The position numbers and the translations under genes were made by a program. From Actinomycetes bacterium (lineage in GTDB: Bacteria > Actinomycetota > Actinomycetes > Propionibacteriales > Propionibacteriaceae): a stretch of DNA of 64,000 nt. Positions 41,642-50,283 of the stretch are shown here, piece by piece (within the stretch, counting starts at the first letter, position 1; the number at the start of each line of letters is the position of its first letter). Under the pieces are notes generated by a model, which was not told where the DNA came from, did no database searches, and was given only the letters and a program-made list of their open reading frames with translations. The stretch covers positions 1 to 64,000 of the forward strand of contig JAEXAS010000021.1 of the NCBI GenBank assembly GCA_023458095.1. The letters are read 5' to 3'.

Positions 41642-42949
41642 CTACTTCGAACTAGGTTCGAAGCTCACGTGTACGTGATCCATGTGGTTTGCGGTGTCTG
41701 ATCCGCGGTCCTCCATGGCTCGCCACTTACCACTGTATGGCGTCCAGATGCGCTGTTGCCAAATGACGTAGCTCATGTGTAGGCGGGGGCCGTTGGCGAT
41801 TACGTAGGCGGCCAGGGCGTCGCCCAAGGCCTTGTTCGACTTGTAGGAGGGGATCATGAAGTCGACCGCGCGACCATTGGGGTGGTCGGAGGAGTAATCA
41901 CTGGAGGCGCGCCATCCGTAGATGGTGGTGATCTGGGGGAACTTCTTGCGGAGTTCGATGACGGCCGCTTTGCCGTTGGACTCCAGTCGATCCAAGCTGG
42001 TGGAGCCGAGGCTGACGATGACGGCTCTCGAACTGATCCAGGCGGTGGTGCCGTTCCAGATGACCTGGGTGAAGGCGTCCTGAATGGTTCCGGTTCCGCG
42101 CAGGATGAAGGACAAAGTGGCTGCCCCCGCCCTGGCTGACGTTGTTGACGGCCCGGCGAAGAGGGTGGCGTAGGTGGTGACATACAGGGTTGTCGTGCTC
42201 AGCGGCAGGAGGTATTTGGCGTTGGTTCCAGTGGTGGCCGTCAGGTAGCCGGTGATCACCCATCCGAGCTTGTTGGCGTAGATCACTTGGGTGTACGAGC
42301 CGGAGTTCACTCCGGTGCCCGCCACCGTGGAACCAGTGGGGATGAGCAGTTGGCTGGTCGCGGTCGCCACGGCTGTGGTGCGCAATGCGAGGGTGTCGGT
42401 CGTCACGTAGGTGGCCACGGTTGGTGGGAGGACTGACGTGGTTGCAGTAAGGCGGCGAGTGGAGGCCCAGCCCTTCACCTTTCCAATAATCACCCGCGTG
42501 AAGATGCCGCGCACCTTCCCGGTGACCTGCATGACGGTGCCCTTGGGGTAGTCCTTGATCGCGGTGGTGCCTGCGACTGGTGCGGTGCGCACGGTGACCT
42601 TCATGAGCGCGGTCTTTGTGCCTGCGGGGCCGGTGACGCGGCTTGCTGCCGGCCGACGATCCTTGGTCAGGTACTTTGAGCGGACCCATCCCGTTTTGCC
42701 GTTGTAGGCGATGGGGATCCAGCCGCTGCGGGATCGGCCCTTGGCGAGGACGTGATAGCCCTTGGCGAGGGTGCCCAGTGCTGTGTTCTTGGTGCTGCGT
42801 CCGGTGTAAACCTTGGTGGTCGCAGTCACGCGGTAGGTCGTCTCGGTGGCTGCGCTGGCTTGGGGTGCGGAAACCAGGGCGAGCGTTGCCGCAAGGGTTG
42901 CGGCCACGGTCCAGGCGAGGACCGTCCGGATGCTCTTGGGGAGGCGCAT
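41642..42949 (-). CDS. Secreted multi-SH3 / M15-like cell-wall enzyme, long form
   Basis: The 435-residue exported protein has a signal peptide (residues 1-34), four or so SH3-like repeats (about 38-290, each with a GWV/GWI-type core and Thr-rich strands) and a C-terminal catalytic-like domain matching its neighbour: SSDHPNGRAVDFMIPSY and NHMDHVHVSF. The start at 42949 (MRLPKSIRTVLAW) gives a clean signal peptide, and the extension to 43117 adds unstructured sequence. SH3 repeats probably bind the wall. The two genes look like a local duplication with loss or gain of SH3 units. Confidence 0.8.
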   Translation of the reverse strand: MRLPKSIRTVLAWTVAATLAATLALVSAPQASAATETTYRVTATTKVYTGRSTKNTALGTLAKGYHVLAKGRSRSGWIPIAYNGKTGWVRSKYLTKDRRPAASRVTGPAGTKTALMKVTVRTAPVAGTTAIKDYPKGTVMQVTGKVRGIFTRVIIGKVKGWASTRRLTATTSVLPPTVATYVTTDTLALRTTAVATATSQLLIPTGSTVAGTGVNSGSYTQVIYANKLGWVITGYLTATTGTNAKYLLPLSTTTLYVTTYATLFAGPSTTSARAGAATLSFILRGTGTIQDAFTQVIWNGTTAWISSRAVIVSLGSTSLDRLESNGKAAVIELRKKFPQITTIYGWRASSDYSSDHPNGRAVDFMIPSYKSNKALGDALAAYVIANGPRLHMSYVIWQQRIWTPYSGKWRAMEDRGSDTANHMDHVHVSFEPSSK

Positions 42950-43191
42950 CGTGGGTACGGCTTCTTTCTGGCCTGGGGAAGGGAGCCGGCTGGGGGGTAG
43001 GTGAGGCAGGATCGGATCTTCCCCGTGGCTCGCGCCACATCCGACCATGTCTGCCTCAACCTGATTCGACTCTAACGGCGGCGCTGGTGGCCGGGGAGTG
43101 TAGTGAGAGGATTGCAAGGCGACACGCTGAGGAGAGGCCAGAAATTACAGTCGTGTGATTCTGCTGTCCTGGGGCCGGTTAGAGTGGCGGT

Positions 43192-43545
43192 ATGGCGATC
43201 GAGGTCGATGCCGAGAAGTTCGAAGAGATGGTGGACGCAGCGCTGGGTGCGATCCCCGAGGAACTGCTCGCACGCGTGGAGAATTGTGTGGTCCTGGTCG
43301 CAGATGAGCCCGAGCCTGAGCTGGGCGATGTGCTGGGCTACTACGATGGAATCCCCTTGTCGCAGCGCACTTCGCAGTACTCGGGAGTGTTGCCGGATCG
43401 GATTATGATCTTCCGCGGGCCGCTGTGTCGAATGGTGAGTTCCTTCGAGGAGTTGACCGACCAGGTCCGCATCACCGTGTGGCACGAGATGGCCCACTAC
43501 TTCGGGATCGACGACGACGATCTCGACGCCTGGGGTTATGCCTGA
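43192..43545 (+). CDS. Minimal zincin (MMP-like metallopeptidase)
   Basis: The 117-residue protein carries HEMAHYFGIDD (His98, Glu99, His102, Asp108), the HExxHxxGxxD zinc motif of the short DUF1025/MMP-like family common in actinobacteria. The N-terminal part (residues 1-90) is a small alpha/beta scaffold. No signal peptide or membrane segment is visible, so it should be cytosolic. Substrates are not known to me. Its 3' end overlaps the convergent gene by 10 bases. Confidence 0.88.
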   Translation: MAIEVDAEKFEEMVDAALGAIPEELLARVENCVVLVADEPEPELGDVLGYYDGIPLSQRTSQYSGVLPDRIMIFRGPLCRMVSSFEELTDQVRITVWHEMAHYFGIDDDDLDAWGYA

Positions 43546-44273
43546 GCCTCGGGAGGGGTGTTGTGCGGGGCGGGAAAATCATCTCCAGCATCGGTTGAGC
43601 TTTCGATGGGGTTCGCCGCATCGTCCACCAGCCACACACTGTCAGCGGAGCTGACCCAGGTGCCACAGCTGCCCAACCAGTCGGCGGGCAGCCAACCCAT
43701 CTTGAGGTCGGCAGGCGGAACGATGCTGGCGCCGACGAGTTCGGCGAAGGTGCGCCGGTCGGCCGCCGCGCGGACCGCCACCGCTGCACAAGGCAGCGTC
43801 TTGGCCAATGCGTTGGCTTCCAAGGTGTGGTAGACCTCGTCGGCGATCCCGGCGGCGATCACGACCAGGGGACGCGCTACCGCGCGGGCCTGTTCGACGG
43901 CCGGCAGCAGTTCGCGCATCGAGGTGAGCTCGCCGTCCACGATCACGATGGCCGGGTTGGTCAGCACGGCCAATCGGGGCCCGAGATTGGCGAAGGCGCC
44001 TCGGCCGTGTCCAAACGGCAGTGGTGTGGCTGAATCCAGCCGGGGCTGGAGTGCAGCCAGAGCCGTGGTGTCGGGATCGGTATGCGCGGTGAGGTCTTTG
44101 GCCAGCACATAGGCCGGGGCGGCCGCATCGGGTCGAAGGCCCGGAATCGGGCGATCTGGGGGCGACTCCAAGGCCTGGATGCGGCGCTGATTGGTGGTGC
44201 GATCCCACAGCCAGCCGTAGAGGATCACGGCGACGCCGAGTGCGACCACCACACCGATCCCGATCCAGTCCAT
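43536..44273 (-). CDS. Membrane-anchored GroEL apical-domain-like protein
   Basis: The 245-residue protein has one N-terminal transmembrane helix (residues 4-24), a linker and a domain at about 100-220 that parallels the GroEL apical domain: NPAIVIVDGELTSMRELLPAVEQA, ARPLVVIAAGIADEVYHTL, LPCAAVAVRAAADRRTFAELV and a closing SADSVWLVDDA. GroEL has [52 protein letters not shown] and VVINKDTT in the same order. The equatorial ATPase domain is absent. ATG 44273 fits the helix. It is probably a substrate-binding or scaffold protein at the membrane. The resemblance is by eye and should be tested. Confidence 0.65.
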   Translation of the reverse strand: MDWIGIGVVVALGVAVILYGWLWDRTTNQRRIQALESPPDRPIPGLRPDAAAPAYVLAKDLTAHTDPDTTALAALQPRLDSATPLPFGHGRGAFANLGPRLAVLTNPAIVIVDGELTSMRELLPAVEQARAVARPLVVIAAGIADEVYHTLEANALAKTLPCAAVAVRAAADRRTFAELVGASIVPPADLKMGWLPADWLGSCGTWVSSADSVWLVDDAANPIESSTDAGDDFPAPHNTPPEAQA

Positions 44274-44397
44274 GCCTCCAGTGTGCCCGCCGACCGGCTT
44301 GAGTGACTGTGTGGGGATCCAGCCGGTGCGATCGCGGGCACCGATAAGGTTTGATTGGTGGCCAACCTGGCAGCCGTGACGAAGGGGGAGCCTGACC

Positions 44398-45678
44398 GTG
44401 ACCCTGTATCGAGCCATGGTGCTGGACACCATCGGATCCAGCCTGGCCTCCTGCGAACTTCGGGTGGATTCCGACGCAGGCATCGTGGTGCGCAACGGGC
44501 TCATCGTGGCGCGGGGGCCCTTCACCGAGGTGGCGGCACGCTTTCCCGATGAGTCGGTCGAGACGCTGAACGACGCGCTGATGCTGCCCGGGCTGGTCGA
44601 CACCCATCTGCATTTCCCGCAGGTGCGCGCCATGGGCGGAATCGGTCTGCCGCTGCTGGGGTGGTTGGACCGCTATGCCCTGCCCGAAGAGCAGAAGCTG
44701 GCTGATCGCGAGTATGCCCAGACCATCGCCGAGGAGTTCGTTGGCCATCTGCTGGCCGCCGGAACCACGACCGCTTTGGCCTTCGGGTCGCATTTCGCTC
44801 CGGCTGTGGACGCCGTATTCGGTGCCGCAGCCCAAACCGGGGTGCGGCTGATCACCGGTCTGGTGGTCAGCGACCGCGGTCTGCCCGAGCCGCTGCTGAC
44901 CACACCGGAGGATGCCTATCGGCAGGGTCTGGAGTTGGCTCAGAAATGGCATGGCAAAGGTCGGCTGGGCTATGCGGTGACCCCACGCTTCTCGCTGTCG
45001 GCCGGAGAGGCGATGCTGGAGTCCTGCGCCGCGCTGCAGCGCGATGTGCCTGGCTCGTGGTTCACCACCCATATCAACGAGAACGATCACGAGATCGCCG
45101 AGGTGAAGTCTCTGTTCGGCGTCTCGGACTACCTGGCGTCCTACACCAATGCCGGGCTGATCGACGGCTCCTCGGTGCTGGCGCACAATGTGCATCCGCA
45201 GCCGCGCGAACTCGGCGTCCTGGCCGAGCGGGGTGCGGCGGTGGCGCACTGTCCGTCCAGCAACGCGATGCTGGGCAGCGGTCTTTTCGGGCTGCGGCAG
45301 CACCTGGACGCCGGGCTCACCGTCAGTCTCGGCACCGATGTGGGTGCTGGTGTCGGCTTCTCGCTGCTGAGCGAAGCTCGGCAGGCCTACATGACGCAAC
45401 GCCAGCTGGGGGAGCAGGGCTATCAGCTCTCCGCTGCCCAGTTGCTCTACCTCGCCACGGCTGCGGGAGCTCGAGCTTTGGGTCTACAGAACCGCATCGG
45501 TGATCTCGGCGAAGGCAAGCAATTCGACGCCGTCCTCATTAGCCCGTGGAACAACCCGGCTTTGATGGGCAGCCTGCGCACCAGCGATTCGGCTGAGGCT
45601 GCCCTGGCTGCGGTGTTCACTCTTGCCGGGCCGAGCGATGTCCAGCGAGTCTGGATCGGCGGCCAGCAAGTCCGATGA
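44398..45678 (+). CDS. guaD: Guanine deaminase
   Basis: The 426-residue amidohydrolase should convert guanine to xanthine. The family signature PGLVDTHLHFPQ (His70, His72) is present, followed by TTHINENDHEIAEV, LAHNVHP, HCPSSNAMLGSGLF and LGTDVGAG with the metal-binding Asp. GTG 44398 follows GGGGGAG. It is divergent from the GroEL-like gene. No purine permease is nearby. The motif HFPQ separates it from chlorohydrolases and other relatives. Confidence 0.9.
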   Translation: MTLYRAMVLDTIGSSLASCELRVDSDAGIVVRNGLIVARGPFTEVAARFPDESVETLNDALMLPGLVDTHLHFPQVRAMGGIGLPLLGWLDRYALPEEQKLADREYAQTIAEEFVGHLLAAGTTTALAFGSHFAPAVDAVFGAAAQTGVRLITGLVVSDRGLPEPLLTTPEDAYRQGLELAQKWHGKGRLGYAVTPRFSLSAGEAMLESCAALQRDVPGSWFTTHINENDHEIAEVKSLFGVSDYLASYTNAGLIDGSSVLAHNVHPQPRELGVLAERGAAVAHCPSSNAMLGSGLFGLRQHLDAGLTVSLGTDVGAGVGFSLLSEARQAYMTQRQLGEQGYQLSAAQLLYLATAAGARALGLQNRIGDLGEGKQFDAVLISPWNNPALMGSLRTSDSAEAALAAVFTLAGPSDVQRVWIGGQQVR

Positions 45679-45781
45679 ACCTGGCCCGCGGTGCCGCCTG
45701 TGCGGAGCGCCTCGTGCCTCTCGCCATTGCGGTGTGCAAACCGAGTGCTCGCGCAGGTAGGCTAAGCGGGCGCTTCGGCGC

Positions 45782-45854
45782 GGGCCTATAGCTCAATTGG
45801 CAGAGCAACGGACTTTTAATCCGTGGGTTCTGGGTTCGATTCCCAGTGGGCCCA
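45782..45854 (+). tRNA. tRNA-Lys (TTT)
   Basis: The gene begins GGGCCTATAGCTCAATTGG. The anticodon arm is ACGGA-CTTTTAA-TCCGT (anticodon TTT) and the T-arm contains GGGTTCGATTCCC. The acceptor stem has one T-G pair. CCA is not encoded. An accessory-looking patch follows, but I find no repeated copy of the tRNA 3' end that would mark an integration site. Confidence 0.95.
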
Positions 45855-45925
45855 CTGGCAGGTCTCGGTACCGGCAGCTGACGTCTGACACTTGCCCTTC
45901 GGCTGATGGCTGACTGAGCAGAGAC

Positions 45926-46294
45926 CTACGTCGTCGAGCGGAATCGGCCTCGCTGGGCCAACCCGAGGAAGACGCTCGGCATCGCGAGAATTGCCAACCC
46001 GAGGATTAACGTCGAAGACCCTTGCAGTCCGGCCGCAATGCCGATGGTGGCCGTAGTAAGGGTGAGCATCGACAGCCAAGCTGCGTCTGTTGCCACAAGG
46101 GCCCGATAGGGCGACAGTCCGCGGCGCGACCGGTGTGCGGTGATGCCGAGGGCCACGGAACAGGCAAGCCCGCCCGCAGTGACGACAGTGATCCACGGGT
46201 CTTTTCTCAGTCCCCAAAATGCGAGTGCGCCGATGAAGGCGCTGAAGATCGCGGACACCACCGCCGCGGCAATGAACCTTCTCAGTGGCACCAT
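45926..46294 (-). CDS. Small multi-pass membrane protein
   Basis: The 122-residue protein has four hydrophobic segments (about residues 7-27, 34-52, 68-88 and 92-110) and basic ends. No family is recognised. The ATG at 46294 follows GGGTGA on the minus strand. It is the first gene after tRNA-Lys. Composition is less GC-biased than core genes. Function unknown. Confidence 0.6.
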   Translation of the reverse strand: MVPLRRFIAAAVVSAIFSAFIGALAFWGLRKDPWITVVTAGGLACSVALGITAHRSRRGLSPYRALVATDAAWLSMLTLTTATIGIAAGLQGSSTLILGLAILAMPSVFLGLAQRGRFRSTT

Positions 46295-46455
46295 CAGATC
46301 ACCCGAACGTGAAGTTGTTCTAGATCGTCAGGTGGCATTTGTGTCTCCTCGTGGCATTTCCTTCGGGGTGGTGGAGTTCTCGAACTCTGCCCGGCGGGAT
46401 ATCTGTGGTCACGCTAGGGTGCGCTAAGCGAGTTCTCAAGGCGCATGTCTCTTTG

Positions 46456-46884
46456 GTGAGTTCCTTGGGGAGTACTGCCCTGATTTCGAAGGTGGCAGCA
46501 GGGAACTCGGTCGTCGCCACCCAGGACTCTGAGTGGATTGTGCTCTTTGATAATGGTTTCAGGGAGGTGACCCAGTTTCGACCGTGGGCCACCTTACGTC
46601 CGCACGATCCCACTCGCGGTGGGAGCCGTTGGCGTCTTGATGCAAGCGGCACGGTTCAGAGTATTGAAGACACCGAAGCCTGCATGCAACGCAAAGTCGC
46701 TGACAGGTTCAGTGCGACAATGCTGGTCGAGTACTGTGCTGCGCTGGAGCTGAGGCCGTTCGACTCGGACTTCCGTGCAGGCCACTGCGTCCTTGTCCGC
46801 AATCCCGCTACGCCGCTCCAAAATGCGCTCGTATTGAGTCTGCGCGACGCGCACGACCGGCTTAGTATCACTCCGAGCGGGTGA
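46456..46884 (+). CDS. Hypothetical protein, start uncertain
   Basis: The reading frame is open from 46339, but no ATG is in frame. GTG 46456 gives 142 residues (MSSLGSTALISKVAAGNSVV) and is a guess, with weak AAGGCG upstream. The protein has beta-rich stretches (SEWIVLFDNGFREVTQF) and a helical middle (VADRFSATMLVEYCAAL). I recognise no domain. It ends 14 bases before the pentapeptide-repeat gene, so the two may be co-transcribed. Confidence 0.5.
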   Translation: MSSLGSTALISKVAAGNSVVATQDSEWIVLFDNGFREVTQFRPWATLRPHDPTRGGSRWRLDASGTVQSIEDTEACMQRKVADRFSATMLVEYCAALELRPFDSDFRAGHCVLVRNPATPLQNALVLSLRDAHDRLSITPSG

Positions 46885-46897
46885 GGTGGTTCACAGA

Positions 46898-47860
46898 ATG
46901 AGTATGGCTACATTGCGGGCGCGTTGGCGGTCAGGAGAGGGCATCGAACGTGCTCAGGGCATCATTGCCTGCTTGGCCGGGGTCGTGAAAGAAATGCCAG
47001 ACGGAGTGGGCATACATGAAGGTCGGCTGGATTTGCGTGGCCTCGCCTGGACCTCGCCGCAGCCGGTGGCCATGGAGTCAGCTCGCGGTGCGCGGCTCGC
47101 AGTGTTGGACGGTGTTGTCGAGTTGCGGGGTGTGATGTGGCGTGGTCTGGATCTCAGCGGTGCTCAACTGCCCGGGCTGAGGTTCTTGGACTCGCGTATC
47201 GATGATTGCCGTTTCGACGCCGCGAACTGTGCCGATTGGCGGCTATGGGCTTCGCAGGTAGTTGATTGCTCGTTCGTTGGGGCAAAGCTGTCCGACGCTG
47301 CGATCGGCACCTGGTGGGAGGGGAAGGCGAATACCTGGCTGCGGGTGGTCTTTGATAGTGCGGATCTGAGCGGAGCTCTGGTTGAGGCCTGCTTGCTGGA
47401 GGATTGTTCGTTTGGCGGGACGCACCTGTCCGAGGTTGAGTTCGATCAGGTGCGGTTGCGGCGGTGTCGGTTCGCCGGATTGATGCGGCAGGTGCTGTTC
47501 GAGAGCCGCACATTGCCACGGCGGGCGGCGCCGGCTCCGATGGTTGACGTGGATTTCACTGAGGCGCTATTTGAAGATGTGGAGTTTCGCGGGTGCATGT
47601 TCGAACGGGTGAGTCTGCCGCAGGGCGTGCGGGTGATTCCGGCCTACCCACGGGTGGCGCGGCGAGGTCTGGAGCTCTTGGCTGCCGATGAGTCGATCGA
47701 TGCACGTATGTTGCGCGCCCAGTTTGAGAACGATCTAAAACTGCCAGGAAGCGAAGACGCCGTGGGCGTCTATAACCGGCGTGACTATGTTTCCTCTGGT
47801 GGAGAGGGCTTCGCCGATTTCGCCGAATCCATCCTTGGGCTACGCCCCGAACGTGGGTGA
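46898..47860 (+). CDS. Pentapeptide-repeat protein
   Basis: The 320-residue protein has repeats of the A(D/N)LxX type spread over about residues 40-235 (for example LRGVMWRGLDLSGAQL, CRFDAANCADW, FDSADLSGALVEACLLEDCSF, VDFTEALFEDVEFRGCMF), which build a right-handed quadrilateral beta-helix. A helical, non-repeat C-terminus follows (about 255-320). Such proteins act as DNA mimics, effectors or scaffolds, and nothing fixes the role here. ATG 46898 follows GAGGTGG. The neighbours are also accessory genes. Confidence 0.82.
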   Translation: MSMATLRARWRSGEGIERAQGIIACLAGVVKEMPDGVGIHEGRLDLRGLAWTSPQPVAMESARGARLAVLDGVVELRGVMWRGLDLSGAQLPGLRFLDSRIDDCRFDAANCADWRLWASQVVDCSFVGAKLSDAAIGTWWEGKANTWLRVVFDSADLSGALVEACLLEDCSFGGTHLSEVEFDQVRLRRCRFAGLMRQVLFESRTLPRRAAPAPMVDVDFTEALFEDVEFRGCMFERVSLPQGVRVIPAYPRVARRGLELLAADESIDARMLRAQFENDLKLPGSEDAVGVYNRRDYVSSGGEGFADFAESILGLRPERG

Positions 47861-47951
47861 AACCAGCGACCACTAGGGACCCATGGCCGCCACATGTGGG
47901 CTGGTGTACGAACACGTGACGTTCTGAGCTGTCATCCGAGGGCGTGGGGCG

Positions 47952-48782
47952 TCAGCAATCCTTGTGGACAGCACATTCAATCTGCGAAGCCCTGGAGTTG
48001 CACGACATCGCGGATGCTTCACCGCTCCGGGTGGGAACGCCAGAATCGACGTACTCCGCCCAGGGGCCGTTGAGCAGGGCCTCCAGGCTGCGGAGCACCT
48101 CGGTGGGGTAGTTGCACCGGTGACCTCGACCGTGGTGTAACCGCGCCTCCAAAGGGACCGGCGGAGCGTCCTTCCCGAAGTAGCAGAAGTGATCTGAGAC
48201 CAACACGAATCGACCGCTGAGGTCGTGGTGCTTCATCTGAGCGTTCTCGGCGTTACCCCGGGAGTGGGCGCAGGGTGTCATTTGACGGGCTGTGGACGGA
48301 TCATTGCCGGTGTAGATCGCGTCGCCGTGCCACCTCGGATCGGACGGCGAACTCGCCGCAGTGCGAACAGGGCGCTTGGCGGGATACTCCTCGAAGTAGG
48401 ACCTGAAGTCGAGCACATCGGTGACCTGCATGACATAGACGACCGAGCGATACGGCCGATCCCTCAGCGCAGCGCCAGCTAGACCGAGCACCCAGATGTT
48501 CTGGCTGCGGACAAAACCGGGTTGAGCCTTTCGTAGTTCGCCGAGATCGGCGATCCCTGAATCCCTCACCAATCGGCGGCCAACGCCCCTCCTCAATGCC
48601 GGTTTGCAGCACGCCAGTGTGCAGACTCCGAAGTACGGATTCGGTGCGAACCCAGAATCCGTCGCGACGGTGTAGCTGTACAGAACCTCCACCTGGTTCT
48701 CGAGATGCTGGGACACGCCTTCATCATGACGCTTCGCAGCGACGTGGGCGGGCACCTCAGCACCATGCGCGAGTTCGAACAT
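47952..48782 (-). CDS. Nmad2-like protein (nucleotide-modification-associated domain)
   Basis: The 276-residue protein resembles the Nmad2 family. It shows VLYSYTVATDSGFAPNPYFG, then VCTLACCKPALRR, NIWVLGLAG, VVYVMQVTDVLDFRSYFEEYP, GDAIYTGNDPS and VLVSDHFCYFGKDAPPVP. Nmad domains were linked by comparative genomics (Iyer and colleagues) to modified DNA bases and sometimes to phage or restriction contexts. No methylase, glycosylase or restriction gene is beside it. The start at 48782 is uncertain. An internal start near VEVLYSY is possible. The assignment is from memory of the family pattern. Confidence 0.6.
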   Translation of the reverse strand: MFELAHGAEVPAHVAAKRHDEGVSQHLENQVEVLYSYTVATDSGFAPNPYFGVCTLACCKPALRRGVGRRLVRDSGIADLGELRKAQPGFVRSQNIWVLGLAGAALRDRPYRSVVYVMQVTDVLDFRSYFEEYPAKRPVRTAASSPSDPRWHGDAIYTGNDPSTARQMTPCAHSRGNAENAQMKHHDLSGRFVLVSDHFCYFGKDAPPVPLEARLHHGRGHRCNYPTEVLRSLEALLNGPWAEYVDSGVPTRSGEASAMSCNSRASQIECAVHKDC

Positions 48783-48909
48783 GATTGAAACAAACCCCCG
48801 CTAGGGTTCGGTTGACCTCCCGGGTGAAAGACCCGGCCAGGTGTGCGGGACGGACCAGAGGTGGTCTTCGCCCCGATCGCGCATCGAGTAGTTGTGGGTG
48901 GTGTTAACC

Positions 48910-50283
48910 GTGGCCGTGACCAATGGCCAAATCTCTTTCTGGTGGCAGCAGATCGGTCTGCCTGAGCAACGACCTTCCCTTCCCGGAGACCTGGACGCCG
49001 ATATCTGCATCGTCGGCGGCGGCTTCACCGGTTTGTGGACGGCCTACTACCTGAAGAAGGCCCAGCCCGACGCCCGCATCGTGGTGTTGGAGCAGCGCTT
49101 CGCCGGCTTCGGGGCGTCCGGACGCAACGGTGGCTGGTGTGTGAACTCCATCACCGGAGACCGCGAGCAATACCTGGCCAGCCATGGACGCGACGCTGTC
49201 ATCGCCTTCCAGCAGGCCATGAACGACACCGTCGACGAAGTGATCACGGTGGCCGCAGCCGAAGGAATCGAAGCCGACATCGTCAAGGGCGGGGAGTTCA
49301 ACGTCGCCTACACCCCGGCCCAGGCCGCCCGCATGAAAGCCTTCTACGACAGCGAAGCCCGCTGGCCGGTCACCGACATCGAACTGCTATCGGCCAACGA
49401 GACACAGGCTCGCATCAACGTCGACAAGGCCCTGGGAGCCACCTGGCAACCGCACTGCGCCAAAGTGCACCCGGCCAAGCTGGTGCGCGGATTGGCGCAG
49501 GTGGTCGAAGCCCTCGGCGTCCAGATCTATGAGAACACCGCGGTGCAGCAGCTCAGTTCCGGGGCCGTGCGCACCGATCATGGCGTGGTACGCGCTGAGG
49601 CCATCGTGCGAGCCACAGAGGGTTTCACCGCAAATCTGGCCGGGGAGCATCGCACCTGGCTGCCCATGAACTCCTCGATGATCGTTACTGAACCGCTGTC
49701 CGCCGACATCTGGGACCAGATCGGCTGGGACGGGCGCGAGGCTCTGGGTGACTATGCCCACGTCTACATGTACGCCCAACGCACGGCCGATGACCGCATC
49801 GCCTTCGGCGGACGCGGCGTGCCCTACCGCTACGGTTCCCGCGTCGACACCGACGGGGTTACCCAGCAAGAAACCATCGCTGCGCTCACCGCGTTGCTGC
49901 GCCGCTTCTTTCCGGCAGCCGGCGAGGCCGCCATCGATCACGCCTGGGCCGGCGTTCTGGGCGTCCCACGGGATTGGGCGGCAACCATCGGTTTCGATCC
50001 GACCACCGGGCTGGGCTGGGCCGGCGGGTATGTGGGTACCGGAGTGGCCACGACCAACCTGTCTGGACGCACCATGGCCGACCTCGTCCTGCGCCGCGAC
50101 ACGGAGCTGACCCGGCTGCCCTGGGTGGGGCGCAAAGTCCGCAAATGGGAACCCGAGCCGCTGCGTTGGCTGGGCGTACAGACCATCTATGCGGCCTACC
50201 GTGCTGCCGACCGGGCCGAATTCGCCGGACGTCCCACCACGGCGCCGATCGCCAAGGTGGCCGATCTCATTTCGGGTCACTAG
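48910..50283 (+). CDS. FAD-dependent oxidoreductase, DAO/PuuB-like
   Basis: The 457-residue flavoprotein has an N-terminal FAD motif ICIVGGGFTGLWTAYYL, then RNGGWCVNS and the C-terminal GYVGTGVATTNLSGRTMADLVL. This arrangement is close to gamma-glutamylputrescine and glycine/D-amino-acid oxidoreductases. The start is uncertain: GTG 48910 or 48916 are the candidates, with GGGTGG just upstream. It is not near the pot genes (24-27 kb away), so a polyamine role is only a possibility. The 3' end touches the convergent DUF1295 gene. Confidence 0.82.
   Translation: MAVTNGQISFWWQQIGLPEQRPSLPGDLDADICIVGGGFTGLWTAYYLKKAQPDARIVVLEQRFAGFGASGRNGGWCVNSITGDREQYLASHGRDAVIAFQQAMNDTVDEVITVAAAEGIEADIVKGGEFNVAYTPAQAARMKAFYDSEARWPVTDIELLSANETQARINVDKALGATWQPHCAKVHPAKLVRGLAQVVEALGVQIYENTAVQQLSSGAVRTDHGVVRAEAIVRATEGFTANLAGEHRTWLPMNSSMIVTEPLSADIWDQIGWDGREALGDYAHVYMYAQRTADDRIAFGGRGVPYRYGSRVDTDGVTQQETIAALTALLRRFFPAAGEAAIDHAWAGVLGVPRDWAATIGFDPTTGLGWAGGYVGTGVATTNLSGRTMADLVLRRDTELTRLPWVGRKVRKWEPEPLRWLGVQTIYAAYRAADRAEFAGRPTTAPIAKVADLISGH

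Noticed and set aside
45782..48909. Site-specific integration into tRNA-Lys
   Set aside because: No integrase gene and no second copy of the tRNA 3' end could be seen in this window.
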